NCBI GenBank assembly: GCA_015501585.1
Contig: JADNRY010000208.1
Span: 1-64,000, forward strand
Direction: 5' to 3'
From: Rhodocollybia butyracea
Lineage: Eukaryota; Basidiomycota; Agaricomycetes; Agaricales; Omphalotaceae
DNA: 64,000 nucleotides
Shown here: positions 11,132-22,283 of the stretch, in pieces
Position numbering within the stretch: position 1 is the first letter of the stretch
How the letters are laid out: every line of letters starts with the position of its first letter
Position numbers and translations under genes: made by a program
Notes under the pieces: generated by a model
Told to the model about the DNA's origin: nothing
What the model saw: the letters and a program-made list of their open reading frames with translations, nothing else
The model's database searches: none

Positions 11132-11311
11132 TGAATCTTGCAAATCAGGAAAAGTTTTTCTGGGCTGCGTTGGTATTAGTTACCTAGAAATACTTTGTAC
11201 AAAGTTAAACTCTAACTACGGCAGGAAAGCCTTCCATAAATTTGGATGATTCAATTTTTCCATTTGTTTCCCATAGAATTTATAACAAAATCCAATAACT
11301 TCCAATATGCC

Positions 11312-14300
11312 TTACATGCTTTTCCAGCACCTTTCCCAGTGTGTACCATACTGGAAATTACTATAGTCAATATGCACCGCTTGGTTGGCAGCATCAGCAG
11401 GAATAGTGCAAATCTGTCTGTAGCCAGCAGCTGCAGGCCTGTACTGAGGAGGGAGCCAAAACAGTAGGTACCCTTTAGATGATACCACCCAGCCTTGGAC
11501 ATTGACATGGATACTGGAAGATAAAATAAAGTGCGGGTGACCCTGTAATGGATGTGCTGGCTCTGGGGTCAGGTGCCCTGTATGATCATGGGTGCCAGAA
11601 AAATGAGATGGTGTCTGAACACTATCAGCATGCTGCCGTGATGACTCTCCTATTTCAGGCCATCGTTTCATATTCCAGACTCTCAGTTTCTCATCTGTAG
11701 AATCAGACACAAGGTGTTTTCCATCTGGAGAGAAGGCAACTAACTGAACTGGACAGGTATGTCCTTTTAAGGGCACCGCTATGGGCTGCCCTATTTCTGC
11801 ATTCCAGATTCTCACAGTCTTATCATAAGAACCGGACACAATGTGTTTTCCATCTGGAGCGTAGGCAACTGATTGAACTGAATTAGTATGACCCTTTAGT
11901 GGCTCTCCTACTGGCTGCATTGTTTCTGCATTCCAGATTATCACTGTCTGATCTGTGGAACCAGACACAATGTGTTTTCCATCTGGAGAGTAGGCAACTG
12001 AGTCAACTGGATGAGTATGTTTCGTTAATGGCTCTCCTACTGGCTGCCTTGTTTTTGCATTCCAGATTCTCATTGGCAGATCATAGGATCCAGACACAAT
12101 GTGTTTTCCATCTGGAGAGTAGGCTACTGATCCAACTGATCTAGTATGCCCCTTTAATGGCTCTCCTACTGGATGCCCAGTTTCTGCATTCCAGATTCTC
12201 ACTGTCTTATCTCTAGAACTAGACACAATGTGTTTTCCATCTGGAGAATAGGCAACTGAGTCAACTGGATGGGTATGACCCTTTAATGGCTCTCCTGCTG
12301 GCTGTCCTGTTTCTGCATTCCAGACTCTCACTGTTTTATCTTTAGAGCCAGACACAATGTGTTTTCCATCTGGAGAATAGGCAACTGAGTCAACTGGATG
12401 AGTATGTCCTTTCAATGGCTTGCCTACTGGCTGCCATGTTTCTGCATTCCAAATTCTTACCGTCTTATCATCAGAACCAGACACAATGTGTCTTCCATCT
12501 GGAGAGTAGGCAACTGCCCTAACAGGTCGAGTATGGACATTTATTGGCTCTCCTGCTGGCTGTCCTGTTTCTGCGTTCCAGACTCTTACTGTACAATCTA
12601 CGGAACTTGAAACAACATGTTTTCCATTTGGAGAGTAGGCAACTGACTCAATCCCTCCAGAATGTCCCTTTAATTGCTCCTCTACCGGCTGTCCTGTTTC
12701 TGAATTCCAGATTCTTGCTGTACAGTCTATGGAACTTGAAACAACATGTTTTCCATTTGGAGAGTAGGCAACTGACTCAACTGAACTGGTATGGCCCTTT
12801 AATGACACTCCTAAGGGCTGCCCAGTTTCTGCATCCCAGATTCTCACTGTCTGATCTGTTGAGCCAGACACAATGTGTTTTCCATCTGGAGAATAGGCAA
12901 CTGACTGAACCCAATTGGTATGTCCCTTTAATGGCTCTCTTACTGGCTGCCCAGTTTCTGCATTCCAAATTCTCACTGTCTTATCTGGGGAACCAGACAC
13001 AATATGTTTTCCATCTGGAGAGTAGGCAACTGACTGAACACGGTTAGTATGTCCCCTGAATGGCTCTCCTACTGGCCGTCCTGTTTCTGCATTCCAGATT
13101 CTTACTGTCTGATCTGTGGAACCAGATGCAATGTATTTTCCATCTGGGGAGTAGGCAACTGACCAAACCCATTCAGTATGCCCCTTGAATGGCTCTCCTA
13201 CTGGCTGCCTTGTTTCTATATCCCAGACTCTGACTGTCTCATCCAAGGAGCCAGACACAATATGTTTTCCATCTGGAGAGTAGGCAACTGACTGAACCTG
13301 ATCAGTATGCCCCTTTAATGGATCTCCAACTGGCTGACCTGTTTCCGCATTCCATATTCTCACTGTCTCATCATGGGAACAAGACACAATGTGTTTTCCA
13401 TCTGGAGAGTAGGCAACTGACAGAACTGAATGAGTGTGACCCTTTAATGGCTCTCCTACTGGCTGCCCAGTTTCTGCATTCCATATTCTCACTGTCTGAT
13501 CCCTGCAACCAGATACAATGTACTTTCCATCAGGAGAGTAGCTAGCACTAGTTACTTCCCTATCATGCAAAATTTGACTAATTTCTGAAACCCAAGATTG
13601 GTGCTTTCCTTCTTGTTTTATTTTGATGCCTTTGTTGCAATACCCATGCAGATAGTGATATATTACACTTTTCTCTGGAATCATTGGCAGTACACTCAGA
13701 TATAGATGTGGTGTGCTATGAGCAATTGGAAAATGAAATGCCCAAACACATTTTCGAATCTCTTCTGCAATTTGCATTATGTTGGCGTTGATATTCTGTA
13801 CAATTTTTTTCAATATTGTGTTTACATATCCCTTTAGCACAGCGTGCTTCATACCTTTGACCTTCTCCTGTCCGACAAGTTGTCCATGCTGTCCCTGATA
13901 TGGGATGTCTTCCCCATTAAACTCAAGCATTCCATCCAGTACACGATCATTTGTCCAGTCATCAGCTGTACTACTTGCTCCAGCATTTTATGATCTGGTG
14001 TCTCTGTCTCACACAGATGGTGAACCCAGCTTTCACAGGAGTACTGAAGCTCATCTGAGATGTGCTGTTTCACTCGTTCCCCTATTCCAGGATTTGATAC
14101 AAATTCGTTGGCAATGCAGGAATCCTCCAGATGACAAATGTTAAATCTCAACTGATCCATCAGGACTTTTAAGCATGCGTCTGCAAGGTGCCTATGCTGT
14201 TCCTTGAGATTTATTTCAAAGCCTCTTTTCACTCCTTCATCTTGGAAGAATTCTTTGAACGATAAATGGTAGTTCAGTTTTCCATCTCTGCTTTTGTAAA

Positions 14301-16923
14301 GTACTGCACTGAACGATTCAACTACTCTCTTTGCATACTCTCCGGTGAACTTCTTTAAAGCATTTTCTGTCACTGGTTTTTGGAGAATAAAAAGAATACC
14401 AAGGATGTTTAAATAGTCTCTTTTATCATTCTGTGGTTCTGTATGGCCTCCTCCAATACAGTGGTGTATAGGTTATAAAGAACATCATATGAGTTAAGCC
14501 CTGATTTGGACCCATTCTGTGTTTTCTTCAGGATATTCAACTGCTTCCTTGGGTCCAGTCCCTGAGCCAGGAATTTGAAAGCGGTGTCTGCCAATATAAA
14601 GAGTGACTGTACATAAGACAATAACCATAGCTCATCATCCGGAGTAATGGTCTGCTTCATTGTCTTGTCTGTTCTCAAACATTGTTTGAGAAAATTTTCG
14701 ATGTCACTCTGAGTATTTGGGTCTTGCTGTATATCTATTGTTTTCAAGTGCTTTCCAGAACTAAGAGCCTCCATGATCTCAGCATTTGGCCTGCTTGTTA
14801 TCATGAAATGCAGCCAATCGTGATTTTTGCATAGCCTTTGAATTTCCACCAAAAACACTTTGCGGCTTTCATCATCCTGAGCCCATTCATCGAGTGCATC
14901 AATGATAACCAATATCTGGCTTGTAGGATATTCATTCTCTTCTTTTAATGAGGCTAATGGCTGATGCAGGAGATTCTTGAATTGGTAATACAACCCCCCT
15001 GAAGTGGCTATCCCCAGATTGTTTGCCAAATAAATTCCAAAGGCAGGAAATTTCTGAGCGATATTGTACACAAGTGTCGGAACCAAAACAGACAGATCTT
15101 GTGAACGGGTTCCTCTTGTGCAATGGAAGCTTACAGCCAGTTCAATACCTGTGAGATTTGAATCTACCGGTCTTTGATGGAATTTCTGTTCCAGTGAGCC
15201 CATGACAGAGCTTTTGCCGGTTCCTGCCAAACCATGAAGCAAGACAATGCTATTCTCCTTGATGCTTTTAACCAGATCTGACAGAAGGCTAACCCTGGTT
15301 GCATCCACGCAAGTTTTGTAGCCTTCACGTGGTTGAGGCTTCAGCCTCTCCATAAGGATGCGGGCATTTTCTACAGACCATTACTGCATTAGTATCAATA
15401 ACATAAGTAATCGTCCATTTTCTTACCAGAAGAGAGAGTGAGTAAAGCAGTTACTTGAGTCAAAACTAATTTATACTTTTCTCTTAAATTGTCAAATTCA
15501 TCTCGGAAGCCAGAAATTGTTTCTGCAAGCTCTGATGAAAATATCAGCTGCTCTACAAGTTTTGAAATAAGATTACAACCTCTCCAGAGTCAATTTATGT
15601 TGCACTCACTCAGCATATTCTCCCGACACTTGAGTAAAACTTGCTCAACAGCATCTTTAATGCAGTTTAGGGTAGATTCAATCAGCCCTCCCACTCTTTT
15701 GGAATGCTGCTTCAGTGGGTCAGCATCTGCAATGACTGAAAGCATGTCTCCCATGTGCGCAAAAAGATCAAGGATATCCTTATGACACTTTTCTTGGCTT
15801 TTCAGGAGCTGGTGATTCAAATAGTACCTCAGGTTTTGATGAATGTATGAAACATTCTTACCTCAAAAGCCTGAGTAACTGCACCTATCACCACTCCAGC
15901 TTTGCTATTCAACTGTTATGTAACATTGACCTTCAGTTTTGCAGCTCTTCAACACTTTGAAGGCTAACTTACTCCTCCCAGTACAGTGGCAATCTGCAAC
16001 ATCAGGTCAAGCCCTGCTTGATATTTGCCTAGTCTGGATACAAGTGATTGAGGAGGGCTAAAGGTCTTCAAAATATTCTCCAGTGAATGCTAGCAATCCA
16101 GTGTGCGCTATAAACATAAAATAGTGTTGAGTATGAATAAACTCTTACACATGAAAGGCTTAATATGATTGTCAAATGTTCTTCAGGTAAGATGAATTCT
16201 TGAGTATCCCCTTCAAGAATTTATCAAAATCCATGTGAATGAAGAGATTGTCATGATCCAAGTTCAATAGAACACATACCTGTTACTCCTGATTTGACAA
16301 ATGTATCAAAGATGTCTTCATTCTTCAATGAGAATTGGTTGGGAACCAAAGATTTGCTTGCAAATGGGTTGCTGCGATGGTGCTCTTTGATATCCACAAG
16401 AATGAGACCTCTTCCATCCAGAACGCTACTCATAAAGTGGTCAACTTCGCATACTACAACTACATGGAGATCTGCAAAACCAGTGGCATCTCCGAAAGAG
16501 AGAGAGAGAGAGAGTAAGACATCCAAATAAAGACTAAAACCCAGTACACTTTGCAATGAAAAGCCAGAATCGAGTACTCACATATCAGTATTCATTTTCC
16601 ATTCCATTTCCCCATTCACTTTTTCGTGGTTGCTTTCAATGACACTATCTTTCTTGTCCGGCATCGTGTTGTCTTTCTTAGCTTGAAGGGTCACAGAGAT
16701 TTTTCCCCTTTTTGGCGGGTTTTCCAGTTTGAGCTTGATTCCTAAGATTGTCGCATTCACGCATGAGCAAACAACCGGTAGATCAATGTGGCGCTTGATG
16801 TGGCGTACCCTCAATCTTGAAAATCAAGCTATTAAGTGACGCAAGTCAGTCAATATACTTTTTTAAAAGCCTGAGCACCTACTTGGACAAATCAAACTTG
16901 CTGGGTTTGGGTGTAGTAGACAT
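11312..16923 (-). CDS. NWD-type NLR: N-terminal domain, NACHT, 15 WD40 repeats (one frameshift)
   Basis: Ten exons join in consistent phases: 16923-16883, 16815-16582, 16533-16280, 16210-16149, 16089-15973, 15912-15862, 15808-15610, 15552-15427, 15370-13855 and 13795-11312. Introns are 48-69 nt. The start MSTTPKPSKFDLSK leads into a beta-rich, possibly C2-like N-terminal domain, then a helical linker. The NACHT domain follows, with Walker A GLAGTGKSS and Walker B LVIIDALDEW (about 15250-14880), a conserved STAND tail (YHLSFKEFFQDE), and the WD40 array, ending in LLFWLPPQYRP. The full length would be about 1694 residues. Near 14425 the frame shifts by one base, consistent with a 1-nt deletion: NACHT runs into TAA at 14409 while the same conserved sequence continues in the next frame. 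No intron can rescue it, because the affected block (YDVLYNLYTTVLEEAIQN) is conserved coding sequence. Either a recent null allele or an assembly error. Confidence 0.88.
11632..13567 (-). repeat. Tandem array of fifteen 129-bp WD40 repeats
   Basis: Fifteen 43-residue units share the core SVAYSPDGKHIVSGS and TVRIWNAETGQPVGEPLK. Only a few positions vary: the two residues after GHT, the residue just before SVAY, and the residues on either side of the Asp in 'GSxDxT'. The rest is almost invariant at DNA level, so the array is evolving in concert. Confidence 0.92.
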
Positions 16924-17080
16924 GTTGAAACGATACAGGATTCACTATAATGGTGGTACGATAGCAAGAGCAGTTTGATTGACAGCTGCTGCCGGAGCCG
17001 GTAACTCCGGACAACCACGAGTCAGCTTTCACGGAGCGCCTTTTATCTCCGCATTTTGGATACGCATGAGTTAATCTTCT

Positions 17081-17894
17081 TTGCGTCTCTGCACAATTGT
17101 GGTATCATCCTCAGCGTATTGTTGCGGGCAACAACCTCGGAGTCGCGTCCGGACGTATTATGGTTCATCTCAAGATTGGCCGGCACAGCATCTCTCCGTG
17201 CTGAATCCGCATCTCTCCGAGAGTACGACTCAAAAAACCCAGAACCTCACAGAGGACCACGAAGACCACGAAGAACCGCCGCCACTAACCAGCTATCCCG
17301 AGAGAGCATGCTGCCTACAGGCCAGGGCCGTTGACATGGATGAGAGGACGACAGTGAGTAGGCACTTTTTTATCATTCTTTTATTCTTTTGTCTTGTCTT
17401 TTTGCTTATGCTTTGCTTGTTGTGCTTTTTGCTTGTGCTTTTTTCGTCAATTCTCCTTTTTGTTGCGCTCTATTTTCGTTGGACTTGGGTTTTTGCATAT
17501 CTCTTTCTACGTTTCGTTTTGCGCTCAACTTTTGCTTTTGATTAAACTTGGGCAGATACCAATTATCTTATTACTAACGAACTCGCCTTTTTATCACCGC
17601 CATAGATGCCCTCGGAAACGCATCCTCGGAAACGCATCTTTGCGGTTTATTGATGCTTCCGAACTGCGAGCGCTTGACGTCGAGGATCCTGCGGCTCCAC
17701 CCTTACAGCTACCTGGGACAAGGGTCCGGCACTCGGATCTACCGCTAAACGAAGGAACGTGCCCATACCGATTCCTAGCTCTGACACTCTGTAACACCCC
17801 TCTGGCCCCATCGCCCAAACCCATCCATCGAAGAGAATCTCTGGCTCATCGCTGTGTTCGTGTATGTTCGTATGAAAGAATGGCTTGTGTATGA
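17081..17894 (+). pseudogene. Conserved-looking hypothetical gene broken by a 14-nt tandem duplication
   Basis: An exon-like ORF ends at GACGACA before GTGAGT (about 17354). A T-rich stretch follows, then an acceptor CCATAG at 17600-17605. Directly after it CCTCGGAAACGCAT occurs twice in tandem (17610-17637). Removing one copy opens a continuous frame with FIDASELRALDVEDPAA and RVRHSDLPLNEG to a stop at 17892. I do not recognise the protein. The exact junction of the first exon is not certain, and 17360-17560 is low-complexity T-rich sequence. Confidence 0.4.
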
Positions 17895-18255
17895 AGATGG
17901 GCAGGTCGTTCCGTGTGCGAGAGAGGAGAGGAGGGGATAACACGAATAAACCAATGGTGTTGCTGGGAGATGGGAATACCTCAGTTGGTATGAGGGGAAA
18001 AGAGCATGAGGAAGCAGAAGGCCCCACCAACCTCTTAGATCAGGGTCTCACAGACGTTTCAATTCGACAATAACGCGCCACACGGGGAGGAGATGAGGCT
18101 GTTGTTCAGGCCTCCAGAGAGAGGTGGGACTCGAAATATGTCGCTGTTCACGTGTCCGCGCTGTTGATGCCTTCAGGGTGTCTTCTCCTTTAGGTGGTGT
18201 GGGACAAGGGCAGGGGATGACCGCAGAAGAAAGAGACGTGTTGTGGGTTAGAGGG

Positions 18256-18922
18256 TGGGAGATGGGGATGACGCTTATAAGAATTGACAGAATATGATTC
18301 CGATGTGGATGTTGACATTGATGCACACCCCTCCCGCTGTACAATCCCTTGTCGTCCACGCTACCTCTATTCACCGACAATTTGCTCCCTTGTACGTTCT
18401 CTGATACTTGGAACTTCTCCGCGAATGTATATTACCATACTTAAAACCCTCGTCGATACCTTACTTCGCCAGACAATGGCATCCGGCCCACCAGTCTGTC
18501 ACCAGTGGACTAGGCCACCATTGGGAGAGTTTTGCTAACTCCATTCGACAAGCAAGAACGCGCCGAGTGGGAACCCGTCGGTGGAGAATCAGAAGAGATA
18601 AAACTTTTTTAAAAGCACATTCCCCTACCCTGTCATCCCAGGCGCTTACTGGACATTAACTTATTCTTTGAATGAACATTCGTCATTAGTGTGGTGTACT
18701 CGTTTGAGTGTTTTGGTGGTGGGAGAATACTATTTCCGCAGCAAAGTCGGTATATCTCTTTAGATTTCCGGCATCCGTAAGGGTTGAGCGGTATCATGTC
18801 GCGGCGGAGCCTTTGTCGTCCCAGCGAGCTGCTCCATGTCTGTCGCACCAGGTCTTCAGTGACGGTCTGTACCATAAGTGGAACCTCCGATCTTTCAACT
18901 AGTACCATCCAGGAATATACAA
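18256..18922 (+). repeat. Direct repeat R1 with a MYND-gene tail
   Basis: About 670 bp matches 21064-21838 in direct orientation. Its right third, read on the minus strand (about 18890-18757), is the C-terminal tail of the MYND family (VQTVTEDLV, TDMEQLAG, TKAPP), so the repeat includes a truncated member of that family. R1 and R2 bracket duplication copy B almost exactly. Confidence 0.8.
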
Positions 18923-19900
18923 AGATTTAATGTCGGATGCGCTGCCTGAGTTGAATGAAGTAGCGCTGAAAACCTCAAGGTGAGTACTTGAGTGACAGCA
19001 TGAACTACTATAGGGCGCTGATGTTGTTAGCCACCCAAAGATCATCATCCATCTAATTGACTTCCTTTCTTCTTGGGTATCAATATTCTTAATTCAGGGC
19101 CGGTGGGCCGTCATTCCAAACCGTCTTTTCTATTTCTCTACCAGCGGGAAACTATACTGTCTTTCTCTGCGAACCTTGCCCAACAAACGACAACGCCTTC
19201 ATTAACATTATCGACTTCACCATTGCTTCTGCTTGTTTTGCTTTTCCGCCGGTCCTCGCATAGCACCAGCATTAATTTCACACTTCCATTGTGTGAGCTG
19301 ATATGATGGTATAAGAGTCATATACCACATACTGTACATGTTGTTCTTGGTTTGCTATAAGAGGTCGTGGTAACAGGTGTAGACAACACCTACGGGATCA
19401 TCTCATTTCGAGTCTGTCAGCTATAGGCAGACTCTGGCAATCCTCAGCCAGAAGTTTTTCGGACCTCTGAGGCAATGGCATGGAGGTCAATAAACTTCCA
19501 ATCTGGTAGTGTACGTTTGAGCCTTTGGCCTGTCCTTGACAAGGAATGATGTCACATGCTCAGATCGCAAGTACCATGTAAGCTAAGCAGTAAAGGGATT
19601 ATTTTGGTTTTGAGCCGTTCAATGATTTATTTCGACAAGAAAGAATTGGAAGAGTTCCCACAACATGAACCATAGTGCATTGGCAAGGTCAGCGACCAAA
19701 GTTCCTGACTGGGCATCACGGTGGGGTATCAGTATCAGAGAATGTTCCCATGGAAGTGCACATGAATGACAGCAAAAATTATAGTAGACTGACAGCGTCA
19801 GTTGCCCAAAGATCTAGAGATCGATAGAATTTTGGATAGGATACTTAGTGCCTCCTGGGTATCACTGCAGAGTATCGGTATTGGCGGTAATGCAGGCCCG

Positions 19901-19909
19901 TATAAAAGG
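19901..19909 (+). promoter_or_regulatory. TATA box of Y3-like gene B
   Basis: TATAAAAGG 60 nt upstream of the ATG at 19969, the same word and distance as in copy A. Confidence 0.7.
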
Positions 19910-19968
19910 ATAGCCTTGGATGAAGGTCGCTCAGTCCCCAGAGCTATACGCCTTCCCTTAAACTTACA

Positions 19969-20674
19969 ATGCTCTTTCAAGCCAGTCACTGTGACTTCCA
20001 CAGCAAAGTCAGAAATTATTCTTCATCTTCCATACTGGTATTCTGATGAATCTTCTTTGTTGTAGTTTGGCTTTGTAGCCTTCATTACTCTTGCATCGAT
20101 TTCCTCGCCCGTCCTTGGCCAGATATTTTCCTGCTTCGAATCAAGAGAAGTGGGGGATTGCAGCCAGTTCATAGATTCATTCTGCCAGTCTGCTAATGAC
20201 ATCCCAGTTGTAAATCAAACATTTATTTTGCTAAAATACACACTAAATCATATATATATATAGCTGAATGAGCAAGACAATTTTTCGCGTTGCTTCAATG
20301 CTCCTGGAGGAGGATTCAAATGTTCGTGATTCTCTATTACCATAATGTTGGAGTAATTATTTCGAAAATTGCTTCTCCCCCCTTACTACTTCTCCAGAAT
20401 CATTATATTCATTTGTATGTTTTAGGTGACTTGACGGCCTGGAACGAGTTTGGCACCGTTTCTCAAAACCCACTTACTGCCCACTGTGAGAATGTACTTA
20501 ATGCTATCGCCGATAACTGCCCTAGGGTAGGTTTTGAATCTTGTTGCAATAATGTAACTCATAATGGGACATTGCAACGTGTAACAGGGAGGCCAGGGTA
20601 TGAACGTTGATACATCGCCATTTGAATTGAGGATGATTCCGAATTCGGGAAGCTGTAGCTTCAATGGAAATTAA
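19969..20674 (+). CDS. Y3-like cysteine-rich secreted glycan-binding protein, copy B
   Basis: Five exons of exactly the same lengths as copy A: 19969-20007, 20066-20209, 20264-20321, 20426-20526 and 20588-20674 (TAA), 142 residues. The signal segment (FVAFITLASISS) and all eight mature cysteines are kept. Differences from copy A are scattered substitutions, with no stop or indel in coding sequence; introns carry small length changes. Keeping the frame through five exons after duplication suggests both copies are or were recently functional. The family call rests on the cysteine pattern and on motifs recalled from the Y3 family. Confidence 0.75.
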
Positions 20675-21063
20675 TTTTTGTCTTAAACATAGCAATAAAA
20701 AGAAAGGGAAAGTAACAAAGTATTGTAATTGACTGCTTACCAAATTTGATTCATTTATTTTTCTGCTACATGCCCATACGGTCCTGAATTGATGTCATTG
20801 GCGTTTTGCTAACTTTCGCTTTGACTTACAGGTATAAGGTCCCCGTGACACTGTGTCCAATTGAAGAGCATGTTGAATTCATATTTTCATCCAACCTCAG
20901 GGACTGAGTATGAGCTCAGTTGAGCTCATTATGGCTCATTACCCTTCAAGGCACTGTCACTTTGTCGGATTGGTATAACCATCGACAGCATCTGCTATTC
21001 ACCAGCTGGGCTTTTGCCACATGTGTGATCAAACCATATAAGATAGATACTTGAATCAGAAAA

Positions 21064-21838
21064 GTGTGGGAGATGGGAATGACGCCTAGGAGTAGTCAGA
21101 ATGACGATTTCGATGTGGATGTTGATGCACACCCCGACCTCTCGCTGTACAATCCCTGTCGTCCACGCTCCCTCTATTCACCGACAATTATCTCCCCTGT
21201 ATGTTCTTTGATACTTGCAACTTCTCCACGAACGTATATTATCACAATTAAAACCCTCGTCAATACCTTACTTTGCCAGACAATGGCATCCGGCCCACCA
21301 GTCTATCACCAGTGGACTAGGCCTACATTGGGAGAGTCTTGCAAACTCCATTCGGCAAGCAACGCGCTGAGTGGAAACCTGTCGGTGAAGAATCAGAAGA
21401 AGAGATAAAAGCACATTCTTCTACCCCTGCTCATCCCAGACGCTTACTGGGCCTTACTTATTCTTTGAATGAAGATTCGTCATTAGCACTGTGATGTACT
21501 CGTTGAAGTGTATTTGGTGGGAGAACGCTATTTCCACAGCAAAGGTCCGGTACATCTCTTTATTAGTATTTACTGATTAGATTTCCGGCATCTGTAAGGG
21601 TTGAGCGGTATCATGTCGCGGCAGAGCCTTTGTTGTCCCAGCGAGCTGCTCCGCAGCAAATGTCGGTATATCTCTTTAGATTTCTGGCATCCGTAAGGGT
21701 TGAGCGGTATCATGTCGCGGCGGAGCCTTTGTCGTCCCAGCGAGCTGCTCCATGTCTGTCGCGCCAGGTTTTTCATTGGCGGTCTGTACCAGAAGTGGAA
21801 CCTCCGATCTTTCAACTAGTACTATCCAGGAAAATAGA
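21064..21838 (+). repeat. Direct repeat R2 with internal tandem duplication
   Basis: Partner of R1. It contains the same truncated MYND tail on the minus strand. A ~100-bp part (GTAAGGGTTGAGCGGTATCA at about 21593 and again at about 21693) is duplicated in tandem, which R1 lacks. Confidence 0.8.
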
Positions 21839-21953
21839 AACTCAATACAGAGTGCTACTAGCGGGGCCGCTCATCAAGCTCACAACAAAGGGTGAATCTC
21901 TTGAATCACCCAGTGGAAGCCATGTATAACTTAGGGCGTACTTGTACTTTAGA

Positions 21954-22046
21954 GCCTATATCACAAAGCTTCTAGAAGACGAGAACGAAAACACTCGTTT
22001 GACTGTAGTTCCGATATTCACCAGATTATCAAAGAATGAATGGTAA
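21954..22046 (+). pseudogene. HEAT-repeat fragment
   Basis: A 30-codon piece reads ITKLLEDENENTRLTVVPIF then TRLSKNEW and stops at 22044. The pattern of one helix, an Asn/Asp turn and a second helix is typical of HEAT repeats. Nothing upstream or downstream continues it. Fragment only; low certainty. Confidence 0.4.
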
Positions 22047-22283
22047 AAGGTTATGAATGCTCTTGTTGCCTGGGGTTTGCAGAAAAATTCCAGACAAGAT
22101 GGGCGTATATGTACGCAAGGGACTAGACCTTCAAGAAGAATTTTTGTAGTATAATTACTGGTATAAGTACTTTCTGATGACTTTTTGTATATACCAAGTA
22201 TGAAACCCAAGAAAATTTTTACAGCTACGGGTCATTCACTCTGAGTCCTTCATGCTTTCCTTTACGCTAAACATGCTACGCAT

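Larger units (their letters stand above)
18950..21063 (+). repeat. Segmental duplication, copy B (with 8022-10092)
   Basis: Direct-orientation partner of copy A, offset by about 10.97 kb. It carries the second Y3-like gene and sits between repeats R1 and R2 with only a few tens of bases to spare on either side. The part before 19900 has no ORF I recognise. Confidence 0.9.

Noticed and set aside
11899..13047. Plus-strand ORFs of 70-167 aa opposite the WD40 array
   Set aside because: Repetitive shadows of the 129-bp repeat on the coding strand.
14409..14480. Hidden intron to cure the NLR frameshift
   Set aside because: Possible GT-AG pairs would delete a block of conserved coding sequence in the STAND linker; a 1-nt loss explains the data better.
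16500..16556. Signal peptide or membrane segment (LLSLSLSLSF) in the NLR N-terminus
   Set aside because: It is the translation of a CT microsatellite inside exon 3; position and length do not fit a membrane helix.
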